DNA of 39,498 nt from NCBI GenBank assembly GCA_022821365.1, contig JAJEDS010000014.1:1-39498 (forward strand), in the 5' to 3' direction. Within the stretch, counting starts at the first letter, position 1; every line of letters begins with the position of its first letter. The notes beneath the pieces are model-generated. The model was not told where the DNA came from. It made no database searches and saw only the letters and a list, made by a program, of their open reading frames with translations. The DNA comes from Dehalococcoidia bacterium. GTDB lineage: Bacteria > Chloroflexota > Dehalococcoidia > Lucifugimonadales > UBA3495. The position numbers and the translations under genes were made by a program. This document shows, one piece after another, positions 1 to 9,210 of the stretch.

Positions 1-74
1 AGCATAACTATAGAAAGGCACTCCCCTGAAAAATGTGCGCGATTTCGATGACACCTACAGTACGTTAATTCTAA

Positions 75-97
75 ACATTTAGTATAATGATAAATGT
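75..97 (+). promoter_or_regulatory. Putative -10 box (TATAAT 83-88) inside a 7-bp inverted repeat ACATTTA/TAAATGT
   Basis: ACATTTA-gtataatga-TAAATGT read directly; lies upstream of the leucine dehydrogenase gene. Confidence 0.5.
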
Positions 98-155
98 AAG
101 GAGTCATATAGGGTCTGGCCCACTTGGACAGGCGACTCCTCTGGAGGTAGGAAGT

Positions 156-1226
156 ATGCAACTGTTTGAGATTATGAGCGAATTTGGTTACGAGCAAATG
201 GTAATGTGCTCCGACCCGGCCTCCGGCCTGAAGGCCATCATTGCCATCCACGACACGACCCTGGGGCCGGCCTGCGGCGGCACCCGGATCTGGCCCTATG
301 CCACGGAGGAGGCAGCCCTGCAGGACGCACTGCGTCTGGGCCGGGCCATGACCTACAAGTCCGCCACTGCCGGCCTGAACATGGGCGGTGGCAAAGGCGT
401 CATCATAGCCGACCCCAACACCCAGAAGACGGAGGCCCTGCTCCGGGCCTATGGTCGGTTTGTCGATACGCTCGGCGGTCGTTACCTGACCACTACCGAC
501 GTGGGCAGCACCGGTCGGGACCTGGAGTTTGTAAGCCAGGAAACCGGCTACGTGGTGGGGCTGCCCCTGTCCCTGGGCGGCAGCGGCGACACGTCCATTA
601 TGACCGGCCTGGGCGTGTACATGGGCATGAAGGCGTGCGCCAGGGAAACCTGGGGGGCCGATTCCCTGCGGGGGAAGCGGGTGGCCATGCAGGGCTTTGG
701 CAAGGTGGCCTATCACACCGCACAGCACCTGTTGGAAGAGGACGCCCAGGTGGTGGTTTCCGACGTCTACAGCGGCGCGCTGGACAGGGCCAGGGACATG
801 GGTCTGAAGGTGGTAGCGCCGGAGGAAATCTACGACGTCCAGTGCGATATTTTCTCCCCCTGCGCCTTGGGTGGAGTGATAAACGGTGATACCATACCGC
901 GGCTAAGGTGCCAGGTGGTCGCCGGCGGGGCCAACAATCAGCTCCTGACAGACGAGGATGGTGAGGAACTTCACCGGAGGGGAATCCTGTACGCGCCGGA
1001 CTACGTGGTGAACGCCGGCGGGATAATCAACGTTTCCGCCGAAGTGGGAATGGCCTACAACCCGGACCTGGCCAGGGAAAAGACGGAGCGCATCTACGAA
1101 GTCATGGAGCGGGTAATTCACACGTCCAAGCGGGAGGAAATACCCACTTTTATGGCCGCAGACCGCCTGGCCGAGGACCGCCTTGCCTCGGTTCGGGGTG
1201 TGCGCCAATTGCGCCGCGCTCGCTAG
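156..1226 (+). CDS. ldh: Leucine dehydrogenase (Glu/Leu/Phe/Val dehydrogenase family)
   Basis: MQLFEIMSEFGYEQMVMCSDPASGLKAIIAIHDTTLGPACGGTRIWPY and NMGGGKGVI; start moved to the ATG at 156, which has GGAGGTAGGA upstream. Confidence 0.9.
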   Translation: MQLFEIMSEFGYEQMVMCSDPASGLKAIIAIHDTTLGPACGGTRIWPYATEEAALQDALRLGRAMTYKSATAGLNMGGGKGVIIADPNTQKTEALLRAYGRFVDTLGGRYLTTTDVGSTGRDLEFVSQETGYVVGLPLSLGGSGDTSIMTGLGVYMGMKACARETWGADSLRGKRVAMQGFGKVAYHTAQHLLEEDAQVVVSDVYSGALDRARDMGLKVVAPEEIYDVQCDIFSPCALGGVINGDTIPRLRCQVVAGGANNQLLTDEDGEELHRRGILYAPDYVVNAGGIINVSAEVGMAYNPDLAREKTERIYEVMERVIHTSKREEIPTFMAADRLAEDRLASVRGVRQLRRAR

Positions 1227-1280
1227 ACCCGCCGGGGAATTGCTTCGAGTGGACTGGCGGCAACAAGGGGCAACAAGGGG

Positions 1281-1302
1281 GGGAGGGCAAAACGGCCCTC
1301 CC
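1281..1302. terminator. Probable terminator hairpin between convergent genes
   Basis: GGGAGGGC-aaaacg-GCCCTCCC between the stops of the + and - strand genes. Confidence 0.5.
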
Positions 1303-1337
1303 TCCCTGGCCGTTCAGAACGCCAGGCGATTCAGCCG

Positions 1338-2138
1338 CTATTCGACGTTTAGCGTGGCCTCGCCAAGTCCATCAATCGAAACCACGGCCCTGTCGCCCTT
1401 ATTCTGGAACTTGGGTGGCACAATGCTGCCCGTGATTACCACCGTCCCGGCGGGCAGCCCCTCACCCTCGCCCGCCAGTTTATTTGCCAGCCAGGCCAAA
1501 GGTTCCAAGGGGTGGCCCATCACGTCTGACCCGTAGCCGGAACCAACCTCTTCTCCGTTGACGGTTGCTATGCCCTTGGCGGCCGCCAAATCCAGGCTGC
1601 GCCAGTCCGAAACCGGCGGCCCCAGGATGGCGCCGGCATTGGAAATGTTGGTCGCCACTGACGTCAGCGTCCTGACCAGGCCGTACACGCCTTCGGGCAG
1701 CCGCATGTCAATCACTTCGAAGGCGGCCATAACCTCACCCACAGCCCCAGCCACCGAGTCCCGAGTGTAAGGCGCGCCGGACGGAGGCAGATCGGAAGCC
1801 AACCGCACCGCAACCTCGCATTCGAAGCCCAGCCGCCGGTAGGCGTCGGATTTTAGAGTCGCGGGTGACTGGTAAATGGTGGTGGACATCAACGCCCCGG
1901 CACAGGGTTCGGTCCAACCGGCCTGCTGCTGCATGGCGGCGGTGGTGTAGGCCAGCTTGTATCCGGCCACCTGGCCCTGTTCTTCTGCCAGCAGTTCCAG
2001 GTATTCCCGCTGTACTGCGTATGCCTCGTCGATGGCTCCAATGTTCCAGGGCCCGGGAAGGGCAGTGAATGGTTGCCCGTCCTGGTACTCGGCGAAGAGG
2101 GAACGTGCAGCTTCAACGATTATGGCGCTGGATAACAT
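1338..2138 (-). CDS. 2-keto-4-pentenoate hydratase / fumarylacetoacetate hydrolase-family protein
   Basis: MhpD-like sequence (AVQREYLEL, GYKLAYTTAAMQQQAG, FECEVAVRLASDLP, VAAFEVIDMR). Confidence 0.85.
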   Translation of the reverse strand: MLSSAIIVEAARSLFAEYQDGQPFTALPGPWNIGAIDEAYAVQREYLELLAEEQGQVAGYKLAYTTAAMQQQAGWTEPCAGALMSTTIYQSPATLKSDAYRRLGFECEVAVRLASDLPPSGAPYTRDSVAGAVGEVMAAFEVIDMRLPEGVYGLVRTLTSVATNISNAGAILGPPVSDWRSLDLAAAKGIATVNGEEVGSGYGSDVMGHPLEPLAWLANKLAGEGEGLPAGTVVITGSIVPPKFQNKGDRAVVSIDGLGEATLNVE

Positions 2139-2231
2139 GTAAAGGCCTCCATTGTTTGGTTTCCCTGGCTGATCTGGCGGCTATCCCGGAAATAAGGGCC
2201 GGGTGTCCTGGAGCAGGTGATACAAATGAGA

Positions 2232-2267
2232 AGGTCGGACTGAGCGCTGGTGGGCGCTGTCCGACCT
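2232..2267. terminator. Strong hairpin, terminator-like
   Basis: AGGTCGGAC-tg-AGCGC-tggtgg-GCGCT-GTCCGACCT followed by GTCTTTCC. Confidence 0.5.
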
Positions 2268-2318
2268 GTCTTTCCTACGAGTACGGGCTAGCCGGGAACA
2301 GAATCCCGGCCGAAGGTC

Positions 2319-2525
2319 TTAGTGAGCTTCGCTGGGAGCTTCGAACCCCGCGTCCCGGTGTCCGCCGTCACAGAAGGGCTTGTTGCTGGAGGCGCCGCAG
2401 CGGCACAGGGAGACCCACTGTCCCTCGGGAATGGAGTAGTTGTTGCCGGCCTGATCAACGATTTCAATGGGGCCGGTGACACGGTTGGGCCCGTTGGCCC
2501 GAATTTCGATCTTCACGTCTGCCAT
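2319..2525 (-). CDS. CDGSH iron-sulfur domain protein
   Basis: CRCGASSNKPFCDGGH motif; 68 aa. Confidence 0.9.
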   Translation of the reverse strand: MADVKIEIRANGPNRVTGPIEIVDQAGNNYSIPEGQWVSLCRCGASSNKPFCDGGHRDAGFEAPSEAH

Positions 2526-2660
2526 GAATTTTCCTCCCCTTTACGTTTATTTGGTCAATGATGTATAGCCGGCCCTGGCACATGACTTGCAATGGCGCCA
2601 AAGCTTATCTGGACAGCAACGCTAGTCTGACAGCGGTACAAATCAGTGTCAAGGTACGGT

Positions 2661-2891
2661 CTAATGGAAGCAGCCGCCACCGCAGCAACCGCCGCCCCGC
2701 ATGGGGGGCACCGGCATCTGGCTGAACTCGCTGCTGCCGGAGGAGTCACCAGCGGTGATGGATGCAAAGACCGAGAGAGCCCGCTTGGCAGGCTGCTCGC
2801 ACTGGGGGCAGTCGGCTCCCGTCGCGCTCATGGACTGCAGTTTTTCAAACTTGTGGTTACAGGTAGGGCACATGTACTCATAAATGGGCAT
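2661..2891 (-). CDS. FmdB-family zinc ribbon protein
   Basis: MPIYEYMCPTCNHKFEKLQSM...CPQC. Confidence 0.88.
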   Translation of the reverse strand: MPIYEYMCPTCNHKFEKLQSMSATGADCPQCEQPAKRALSVFASITAGDSSGSSEFSQMPVPPMRGGGCCGGGCFH

Positions 2892-3063
2892 GGTGAGTCA
2901 TCCTCCCGGGAATTTCGTAAATTACTGAATGGAAATTTACCCGACCTCAAGGTGGTAGTCAAGGATTCTGGCTGTCGCGGCGACGTGAGAATCAGGAAAC
3001 CGCCTTCATTCGACAGTCGGTTATACCAATTGACGGCTGCAGGGTTTGGGGGTTGCTAAGATT

Positions 3064-3789
3064 CTACACAGTTTGGTCTTGACGCCGGCTAATGAACCAT
3101 AGATAGCCGCTGCTGACTGACACCAACAAGGCAGCCCCGGCGATTGTTGTAAATGCTATCCGCATCGTGGCGTCAAACCAGAACCCTTGGGGGAACATGA
3201 TCAGCAGGTAATCGGTTCGTGGGTCCAGCTGCCACAGGTCATTGGTGAAGCTGACCTGGTGGAAGAGAAGGAACAAGGAGTCAAACCCCACCAGTGCAAA
3301 CAGTCCTACCGCAAGGACCAACGCCAGCGTTAGAAGGCCCCCATAGAGTCCCAACGTTGCCATTTGCCGGGCGAAGCCCCGCCGCCATAAGTAGTAGCCC
3401 CCGCCATTGACTATCAGCAGAAACACCAGGGTTATGGCCGCCACCCAATAGACGCCGCGGACCAGTCCCTTAACGTCCCGCATGTGGTGGACCTCGCGTT
3501 CGTTATAGAGTTCCCGTTCCATTCCATAGACGGGAACAACAACCCTCAGGGGTTCTTCCGGCGAGTTGAAGTAACGGCGGAGCTCGGCGCCCACCCGTAT
3601 CAGGTCTTCGTCGGTGATGCCCGAATACACCGAGATGTTGTACTTCTCGAAGCCCCTCCGGTACAGCCCTGGATCGTTAATTGCCCAGGTAACGCTGGCG
3701 GCGATAAGAAACAAGGGGACTGACACTACGGCCAAAACTGCCAGTGTGCGCCTGAGTCCTTCGGGAACATTGATATGTGGGGCTTTCAA
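3064..3789 (-). CDS. Integral membrane protein, TIGR01906/DUF1461-like
   Basis: FEKYNISVYSGITDEDLIRVGAELRRYFN, LYNEREVHHMRDVK and several hydrophobic segments. Confidence 0.75.
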   Translation of the reverse strand: MKAPHINVPEGLRRTLAVLAVVSVPLFLIAASVTWAINDPGLYRRGFEKYNISVYSGITDEDLIRVGAELRRYFNSPEEPLRVVVPVYGMERELYNEREVHHMRDVKGLVRGVYWVAAITLVFLLIVNGGGYYLWRRGFARQMATLGLYGGLLTLALVLAVGLFALVGFDSLFLLFHQVSFTNDLWQLDPRTDYLLIMFPQGFWFDATMRIAFTTIAGAALLVSVSSGYLWFISRRQDQTV

Positions 3790-3900
3790 AATGGCATATC
3801 CTCTCGGCGGGGGACCGTAACGGATCAGGTGCGATTGCCTTCTACACTAGCACCGCACTCCCGGTTGAGCAATCAGGGGCAGCCCTCTATAATTCCCGCC

Positions 3901-4713
3901 ATGATTGATGAACAGCCCTCTCAGCTATTGCCGGACAAGGACCTGGGCGACTTTCAGACCCTGGTTGACGTGGTCGCCAGGTTACGGGCTCCCGGGGGTT
4001 GTCCCTGTGACCGGGAGCAGACCCATGAGTCTCTGAAACGCCACCTGCTCGAAGAGTGTTACGAAGCCCTGGAGGCCATCGACCAGGGCACGCCCTCGCT
4101 GCTGGCGGAGGAACTGGGCGACATTCTGGTGCAGGTCGCCTTCCACGCCGACATCGCCCGGGAGGCGGGCGACTTTACCCTTGCCGATGTGCTGACCGCC
4201 ATAAACAGCAAGCTGGTGCGTCGCCATCCCCACGTATTTGGGGATACCAGCGTTTCCGATGCGCGGGAAGTGGAACTTAACTGGGAGCAGTTGAAGGCCG
4301 CCGAACGGGCCAAGCAGGGAGTCCGCAAGTCGCCGGTGGACGGCATACCCAGCGCACTGCCGGCTCTCAGCTACGCCCAGCTTATGCAGGACCGGGTTGC
4401 GCGGGTGGGTTTCGAATGGGAAGACGTAGGCGGCGTCATCGACAAGCTGGTTGAAGAGGCAGGGGAGTTCCGGAAGGCTACAACCGACGCCGAGAGGGTC
4501 CACGAACTTGGCGACCTGTTCCTGGTGATGGTCAACCTTTGCCGGTGGATGGACGTACAGGCCGAAGACGCGCTGCGCCAGGCTAACGGCCGGTTCCGGT
4601 CGAGGTACCTGAAAATGGAAGAACTGGCCGAGCAGCGGGGCCTGGACTTTGAGCAGTTGCCCCTGGACAACAAAGAAGCGCTCTGGCAGGAAGCCAAAAA
4701 GATTGTAGGTTAA
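3901..4713 (+). CDS. mazG: Nucleoside triphosphate pyrophosphohydrolase MazG
   Basis: LRAPGGCPCDREQTHESLKRHLLEECYEALEAID, two MazG-type domains; ATG at 3901 preferred over the ORF start. Confidence 0.92.
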   Translation: MIDEQPSQLLPDKDLGDFQTLVDVVARLRAPGGCPCDREQTHESLKRHLLEECYEALEAIDQGTPSLLAEELGDILVQVAFHADIAREAGDFTLADVLTAINSKLVRRHPHVFGDTSVSDAREVELNWEQLKAAERAKQGVRKSPVDGIPSALPALSYAQLMQDRVARVGFEWEDVGGVIDKLVEEAGEFRKATTDAERVHELGDLFLVMVNLCRWMDVQAEDALRQANGRFRSRYLKMEELAEQRGLDFEQLPLDNKEALWQEAKKIVG

Positions 4714-4780
4714 CTCCGATACCGGGTCAGATACAGTCTTCCGGTGGCGCCATTCGGAATGAAAGAAGGGTGGTCAGGAA

Positions 4781-5218
4781 ATGGCGGCATTGAAACGGGT
4801 TTTATCAGTCTATCTCCTGGTAATCGCCCTGCTGGTCGGTATTAACTGGGTCGCCACGCCTTTGTATCACGATGGCACCGCCAACTATTGGACTTGGGAG
4901 ATCCTCAACTGGTTCATGGCAGTGGCAGTGATCATTGTCCTTGTGGTCAACAGCGTCCGGAAGCACCGCTTCTGCCGCCTAGAAGAGGACGACAATACCA
5001 TCACGCGGGAATACCTGGAAATCAACGTCGCTTTCGCCGCCTCCATTGTTCTCACCCTGTGGTACTTCTGGAACTGGTTTGCCAGTCTCAACCCGGGCAG
5101 TGAACCCGAAGTCGTGGGCCTGATTCACCTGGAGTGGTGGGCCTTCGTTAATCCCATCGGGGTGCTGGTTTACGCTTACACCGGGGCCCACCTGTGGCGC
5201 ACTGCTGCGGCCGACTGA
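4781..5218 (+). CDS. Hypothetical membrane protein (about 4 TM segments)
   Basis: 145 aa with regularly spaced hydrophobic helices. Confidence 0.65.
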   Translation: MAALKRVLSVYLLVIALLVGINWVATPLYHDGTANYWTWEILNWFMAVAVIIVLVVNSVRKHRFCRLEEDDNTITREYLEINVAFAASIVLTLWYFWNWFASLNPGSEPEVVGLIHLEWWAFVNPIGVLVYAYTGAHLWRTAAAD

Positions 5219-5321
5219 AGTTAAAGAGGCAGCTGAAGGCAGTTCTGAAAGCGGACCCGCATGCAGAGGGCTACCAACTTCAAGGCAGACAAAGTTTCCA
5301 ATTTATAACGGCCGGGAATTC

Positions 5322-6458
5322 ATGCAACTTACAGAAAGCCACGCCAGGTCATTCGTCAAAGCGGCCCAGGACCTGGAGCCTCACATCCATGCAGCGCAGG
5401 AAGAGATGGACCGCGAACGCAAGATTCCTGACCATCTTGCTCGCCTGGTGGACAAGGCCGGGATTTATCAACTTTTCCTGCCGGCCAGCATGGGCGGCCC
5501 GCAGTTGCATCCCGTCATTGCCTACCAGGCCATGGAAGAAGTCTCGCGTGTAGAAGCCTCGGTGGGCTGGTGCGGGTTGCTCTCCAACGGCGGCGCCCTC
5601 TTCACCGGCAACTTTACTCCCGAAGCCGCCCGTCGCATGTTCGGCAATCCCCCCGAGTTTCGCTGCGCCGGTTCCTTCCGACCACTGGGAGAATCATGCC
5701 CCGTGCCCGGGGGCTACCGGGTAAACGGCCGTTGGGACTACGCCAGCGGCATAGCCAATGCCAATTGGCTTTTCATAAATTCCCGGGTAGTGGACGACGA
5801 CGGGCCACGGCTGACTGAAGCCGGCCGGCCCGACACGGTTATGCTGTTCACTCCAATGGAAACGGCAACGGTGTACGATACCTGGCACGTGGTTGGACTT
5901 TGCGGCACTGGCAGTAACGATTTCGTGCTGGAGGACGTATTCGTCCCAACAGAGCGCTCCTTCCGCCTTTATGACCCGCCCCTTGAGCCGGGGTTTCTTT
6001 ACCACCCCAGGACCTTATTGATCGCTATCTGGGTGCTGGTGTCGGCCGTGGCCCTGGGCGCGGCCAGGGGGGCGATGGATGCCTTCAAGGAATTGGCCTC
6101 CGGATCGGGGACCACCATATCCACCACCCTGTTGCGGGACCGACCACACGTCCAGTCGAAGGTGGGTGAGGCTGAAGCCATGATCAGCGGCGCTCGGGCC
6201 TACCTGCTGGACGCAATGAACCGGGCCTGGGACTCATTCTCCGAGGATATGCCCCTGCCCAGCCCCGATATTGCCCAGGCCAGGCTGGCCATCACCCAGT
6301 CCATACACCAGGCTGCACGGTCGGTGGACATTCTGTTCCACGCCGCCGGGACCAATGCCATCCACCGCCGCAACGGTCTGGAGCGGCGCTGGCGGGACGT
6401 GCATGTGGTGGTGCAGCACGGGGCAGGCCTGTTATCCAACTACGAATTTGGAGGCTAG
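5322..6458 (+). CDS. Acyl-CoA dehydrogenase-fold flavin-dependent monooxygenase-like protein (HsaA/HpaH-like)
   Basis: IYQLFLPASMGGPQLHP, EEVSRVEASVGWCGLLSNGG, WDYASGIANANWL, C-terminal HAAGTNAIHRRNGLERRWRDVHV. Confidence 0.85.
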   Translation: MQLTESHARSFVKAAQDLEPHIHAAQEEMDRERKIPDHLARLVDKAGIYQLFLPASMGGPQLHPVIAYQAMEEVSRVEASVGWCGLLSNGGALFTGNFTPEAARRMFGNPPEFRCAGSFRPLGESCPVPGGYRVNGRWDYASGIANANWLFINSRVVDDDGPRLTEAGRPDTVMLFTPMETATVYDTWHVVGLCGTGSNDFVLEDVFVPTERSFRLYDPPLEPGFLYHPRTLLIAIWVLVSAVALGAARGAMDAFKELASGSGTTISTTLLRDRPHVQSKVGEAEAMISGARAYLLDAMNRAWDSFSEDMPLPSPDIAQARLAITQSIHQAARSVDILFHAAGTNAIHRRNGLERRWRDVHVVVQHGAGLLSNYEFGG

Positions 6459-6519
6459 GCGTTGATGGGTCTGCGCCCCAATGATGCGGGCTGGTAGTGG
6501 GACGGGCCCGAGACTTCGG

Positions 6520-7365
6520 CTAATCGTACGGATTGCCCAGCAGGGCGGAGGGGTCGAGATAGAAAACACCGCCGGCCAGCAGCCTGGGCAGGTCCGGACC
6601 CAGAATGCCGACTGCCGGCGCTTGGCCAGCGGGGCGGCCGGTGAGCCTCTCCGACAGGGTGCGCCTGGGCCGCAGCCAGCGAGGCTTTGCCTTTCCCGAT
6701 TCAATTCCGGCTAACTGGCCGGCCAGTTGCAGCGACTGATCAAAGTCCATCAACTCGTCCACCAGGCCTATTTCCTTGCCCCGGCGCGCGGTGAACACCT
6801 CTCCCGTGGCGAGTTCCCGTGCCTGTTCATCGCTCATATCCCTTCCAGCCATCACCACTGCAAGGAAACTCTCGTATATTTCGGAAATAAGCCCCTGGAA
6901 TTTTTCCGATTCCTCAGCGGTCGGGCTGCGCCAGAATCCTCCCATGTCCTTCAGCCGCCCCCCCTTTATCACCGATACCTCGATTCCGGCCCGTCCCAAC
7001 AATTGTTCCATGATGGGACGCAGGTAGATGACGCCTATTGAACCGACCAGGGCGGAAGGCAGCGCGGTAACCTTGCTGGCGCCGCAGGCGATGTAATAGC
7101 CCCCGGATGCTCCCATGTCGCGAATGTAGGCAACCACCGGCTTCTGGGCCGCAACTTTTGCCACATTCAGGTACAGCGCTTCCGAGGCCGACGCCGATCC
7201 CCCGGGTGATTGAATGTCCAGCAGAAGGGCCCGGTAACGCCGATTAGTTGCAACCTCGGAGAAGAGCTTGGAGTACATTGTTTCTCGAACCCGCGTGCCG
7301 ATGCTGCCGTGGAGTTCAATGACGGCAACGCCATTACCGCGTCGGAACCTGGGGAGAGAGGGCAT
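6520..7365 (-). CDS. S49 family signal peptide peptidase (SppA-like)
   Basis: LDIQSPGGSASASEAL, YIRDMGASGGYYIACGASKV, GSIGVI motifs; no obvious N-terminal TM segment. Confidence 0.88.
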   Translation of the reverse strand: MPSLPRFRRGNGVAVIELHGSIGTRVRETMYSKLFSEVATNRRYRALLLDIQSPGGSASASEALYLNVAKVAAQKPVVAYIRDMGASGGYYIACGASKVTALPSALVGSIGVIYLRPIMEQLLGRAGIEVSVIKGGRLKDMGGFWRSPTAEESEKFQGLISEIYESFLAVVMAGRDMSDEQARELATGEVFTARRGKEIGLVDELMDFDQSLQLAGQLAGIESGKAKPRWLRPRRTLSERLTGRPAGQAPAVGILGPDLPRLLAGGVFYLDPSALLGNPYD

Positions 7366-7486
7366 AGTGGGACCTCTGCAATATGTGAATTGTCAGAGGT
7401 TATAGTAGCACAGTGGCGAAGGGCGACTCGGCCGCCCTCGCCGGCAGGGTTCCGTTTCAGATTGCATAAGAAGCAAAGTTCGTAGA

Positions 7487-7506
7487 GGCAGACCTATGTG
7501 TCTGCC
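7487..7506. repeat. Short palindromic repeat (GTAGAGGCAGAC...GTCTGCCCTTG)
   Basis: GGCAGAC-ctatgt-GTCTGCC hairpin in an intergenic region. Confidence 0.45.
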
Positions 7507-7616
7507 CTTGTTTCACACACGAAACCACCTGAATCGAAGCTCTATCGCCCTCGCCAGGGTGATCGCATTTTGATCAGTACGACCGGTTCGCCCAGGTCTG
7601 TTACGGCCTGTTTCCA

Positions 7617-7693
7617 AACACGGAGACACAGAGAACTCGGGGTTACACTGAGAAGCTCTGCGCTCCTCTGGGTGCTCTGCGCCTCAGTGGTTA
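7617..7693. repeat. Interspersed palindromic 'CACAGAG' type repeat, copy 1
   Basis: AACACGGAGACACAGAGAACTC...CTCTGCGCTCCTCTGGGTGCTCTGCGCCTCAGTGGTTAA. Confidence 0.7.
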
Positions 7694-7729
7694 AGGATAT
7701 TCTCAAAGTACGGTGGCCGGGCGCCTGCG

Positions 7730-8818
7730 TTAATCTCCCCGTAAGTCCGAAACCCGGGGACCCACTTCTTCCATTAACAGCTGGAGGCATTCGTGCTCCC
7801 ATTCCGGATCGTCCGGGTCCTGGGTTATGGCCAGCAGGTGGCCGAAACCGCCGGCCTGCTCGTACAGGTTGCGGATGCGGTCGGCGCACTCCTGGGGGTC
7901 GCCGACAATCCAGATGTTCTCCATCATGTAGTCCACGTCCACCGCCCCGTCCGGCATTGCGAGGTCGATCTTGGTGGCCTGCAGCTGACCCGACCCCTGG
8001 CGGTTGGGCAACTGGTGCTGGACGTAGTTGCGACCCAGCACTGCCCTGGCCCGCTCCCTCGCCAGTTCCGGCGTTCGGGCCACGAAGACGTCTCGGCCAA
8101 TGCGCCAGTCCCGCCGACTGCATTCCTTGCCGGCGCTGGCCGCCCCTTCCTCCACCACCGTCCAGTGGTCCCGCAGGTGCTGGGGCGCCAGGTTGGAACT
8201 GCTCATGGGAATCCACCCTTTCTCCCCGGCCACGCGAATGGAACCGGAGGCGAGGGAAGTTGCGGCCACGCCGATGGGCGGGTGGGGCTGCTGGTATGGC
8301 TTCATGTGCAGACCCCGTTCCATCACCGGGTCCAGTTCCGGCGCGTCCACCTGGAAGAACTTGCCGTTGTAAGTGAACTTGCCATCGGCCTCCCAGATTT
8401 TGAGGATAATGTCCAGGGCCTCGGCCGACCGCTCGCGCGGGTCAATACCCGTGTCTGCGCCCACGCCAAATAGCGACAGGTCGGTGGGAATTGCCCGGTG
8501 CCCGATACCCCAGTAGATGCGGCCGCGGGAAAGATGGTCAAGCATGGCAATTCGGTGGGCCACTTCCACGGGGTTGTGAATGGCCAGCAGGGTAACCCCA
8601 GTTGCCAGCTTGATTTGATCGGTCATGGCCAGGGCCTTGGCGATCAATAGGTCGGGGCAGGGAGCGTTTTCCCAGCGTTCAGTAATGTGCTCTCCAATCC
8701 AGGCTTCGTGGTAGCCCAGCCTGTCCGCCTCCACTATCAGCGCCAGGTCCCGGTCATAGGAGTCGGCATAGGACCGGTGGGGTGGGTGCAACGGCATCAT
8801 AAACAGGCCAAATTCCAT
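7730..8818 (-). CDS. LLM class flavin-dependent oxidoreductase
   Basis: MEFGLFMMPLHPPHRSYADSYDRDLALIVEADRLGYHEAWIGEHITERWENAPCPDLLIAKAL. Confidence 0.92.
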   Translation of the reverse strand: MEFGLFMMPLHPPHRSYADSYDRDLALIVEADRLGYHEAWIGEHITERWENAPCPDLLIAKALAMTDQIKLATGVTLLAIHNPVEVAHRIAMLDHLSRGRIYWGIGHRAIPTDLSLFGVGADTGIDPRERSAEALDIILKIWEADGKFTYNGKFFQVDAPELDPVMERGLHMKPYQQPHPPIGVAATSLASGSIRVAGEKGWIPMSSSNLAPQHLRDHWTVVEEGAASAGKECSRRDWRIGRDVFVARTPELARERARAVLGRNYVQHQLPNRQGSGQLQATKIDLAMPDGAVDVDYMMENIWIVGDPQECADRIRNLYEQAGGFGHLLAITQDPDDPEWEHECLQLLMEEVGPRVSDLRGD

Positions 8819-8955
8819 CAGAAATCTCCCCTGGAGCCGCGAGTTTCAGCGGCGCCGGTTCACATTGGTTTGATATTGCTGGCGCAATTGTAATTGGCCT
8901 GACTGGGGGCGGCAAGCTGAAGCTGCGGTGGCAGGGCCGTGTGGTGGGGGTTCCT

Positions 8956-9027
8956 TTAACCACAGAGACGCAGAGTCGCGCAGAGAATCTCCGTGCACCT
9001 CTGCGTACCCTGCGTCTCTGTCGTAAC
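8956..9027. repeat. Interspersed palindromic 'CACAGAG' type repeat, copy 2
   Basis: TTAACCACAGAGACGCAGAG...CACCTCTGCGTACCCTGCGTCTCTGTCGTAA. Confidence 0.7.
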
Positions 9028-9210
9028 AAAGCCTGGAAAAGAAACCATTAAACCGGATGACAACATAAGATGAACTGGACAAGGAAGTGGTTCCCAGCCG
9101 TTGATGGCTACAGGTGAGTCCACTTCCGCTCCCGCCTTTCGCCGCATCTGGTACCATGTTGCGGGCAGGTTCACGGAAAATACGGCGTTGATTGATCCTG
9201 TGGAGGACTA

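Noticed and set aside
206-889. 227-aa ORF in an alternate frame of leucine dehydrogenase
   Set aside because: Overlaps a well-supported conserved gene; no domain signal.
1256-1280. Tandem caacaagggg x2
   Set aside because: Only two 10-nt units beside a terminator; likely simple-sequence noise.
7498-8376. 292-aa plus-strand and 224-aa minus-strand (7542-8216) ORFs
   Set aside because: They run through a palindromic repeat and overlap the LLM gene in other frames; low-complexity Pro/Arg/Gly translations.
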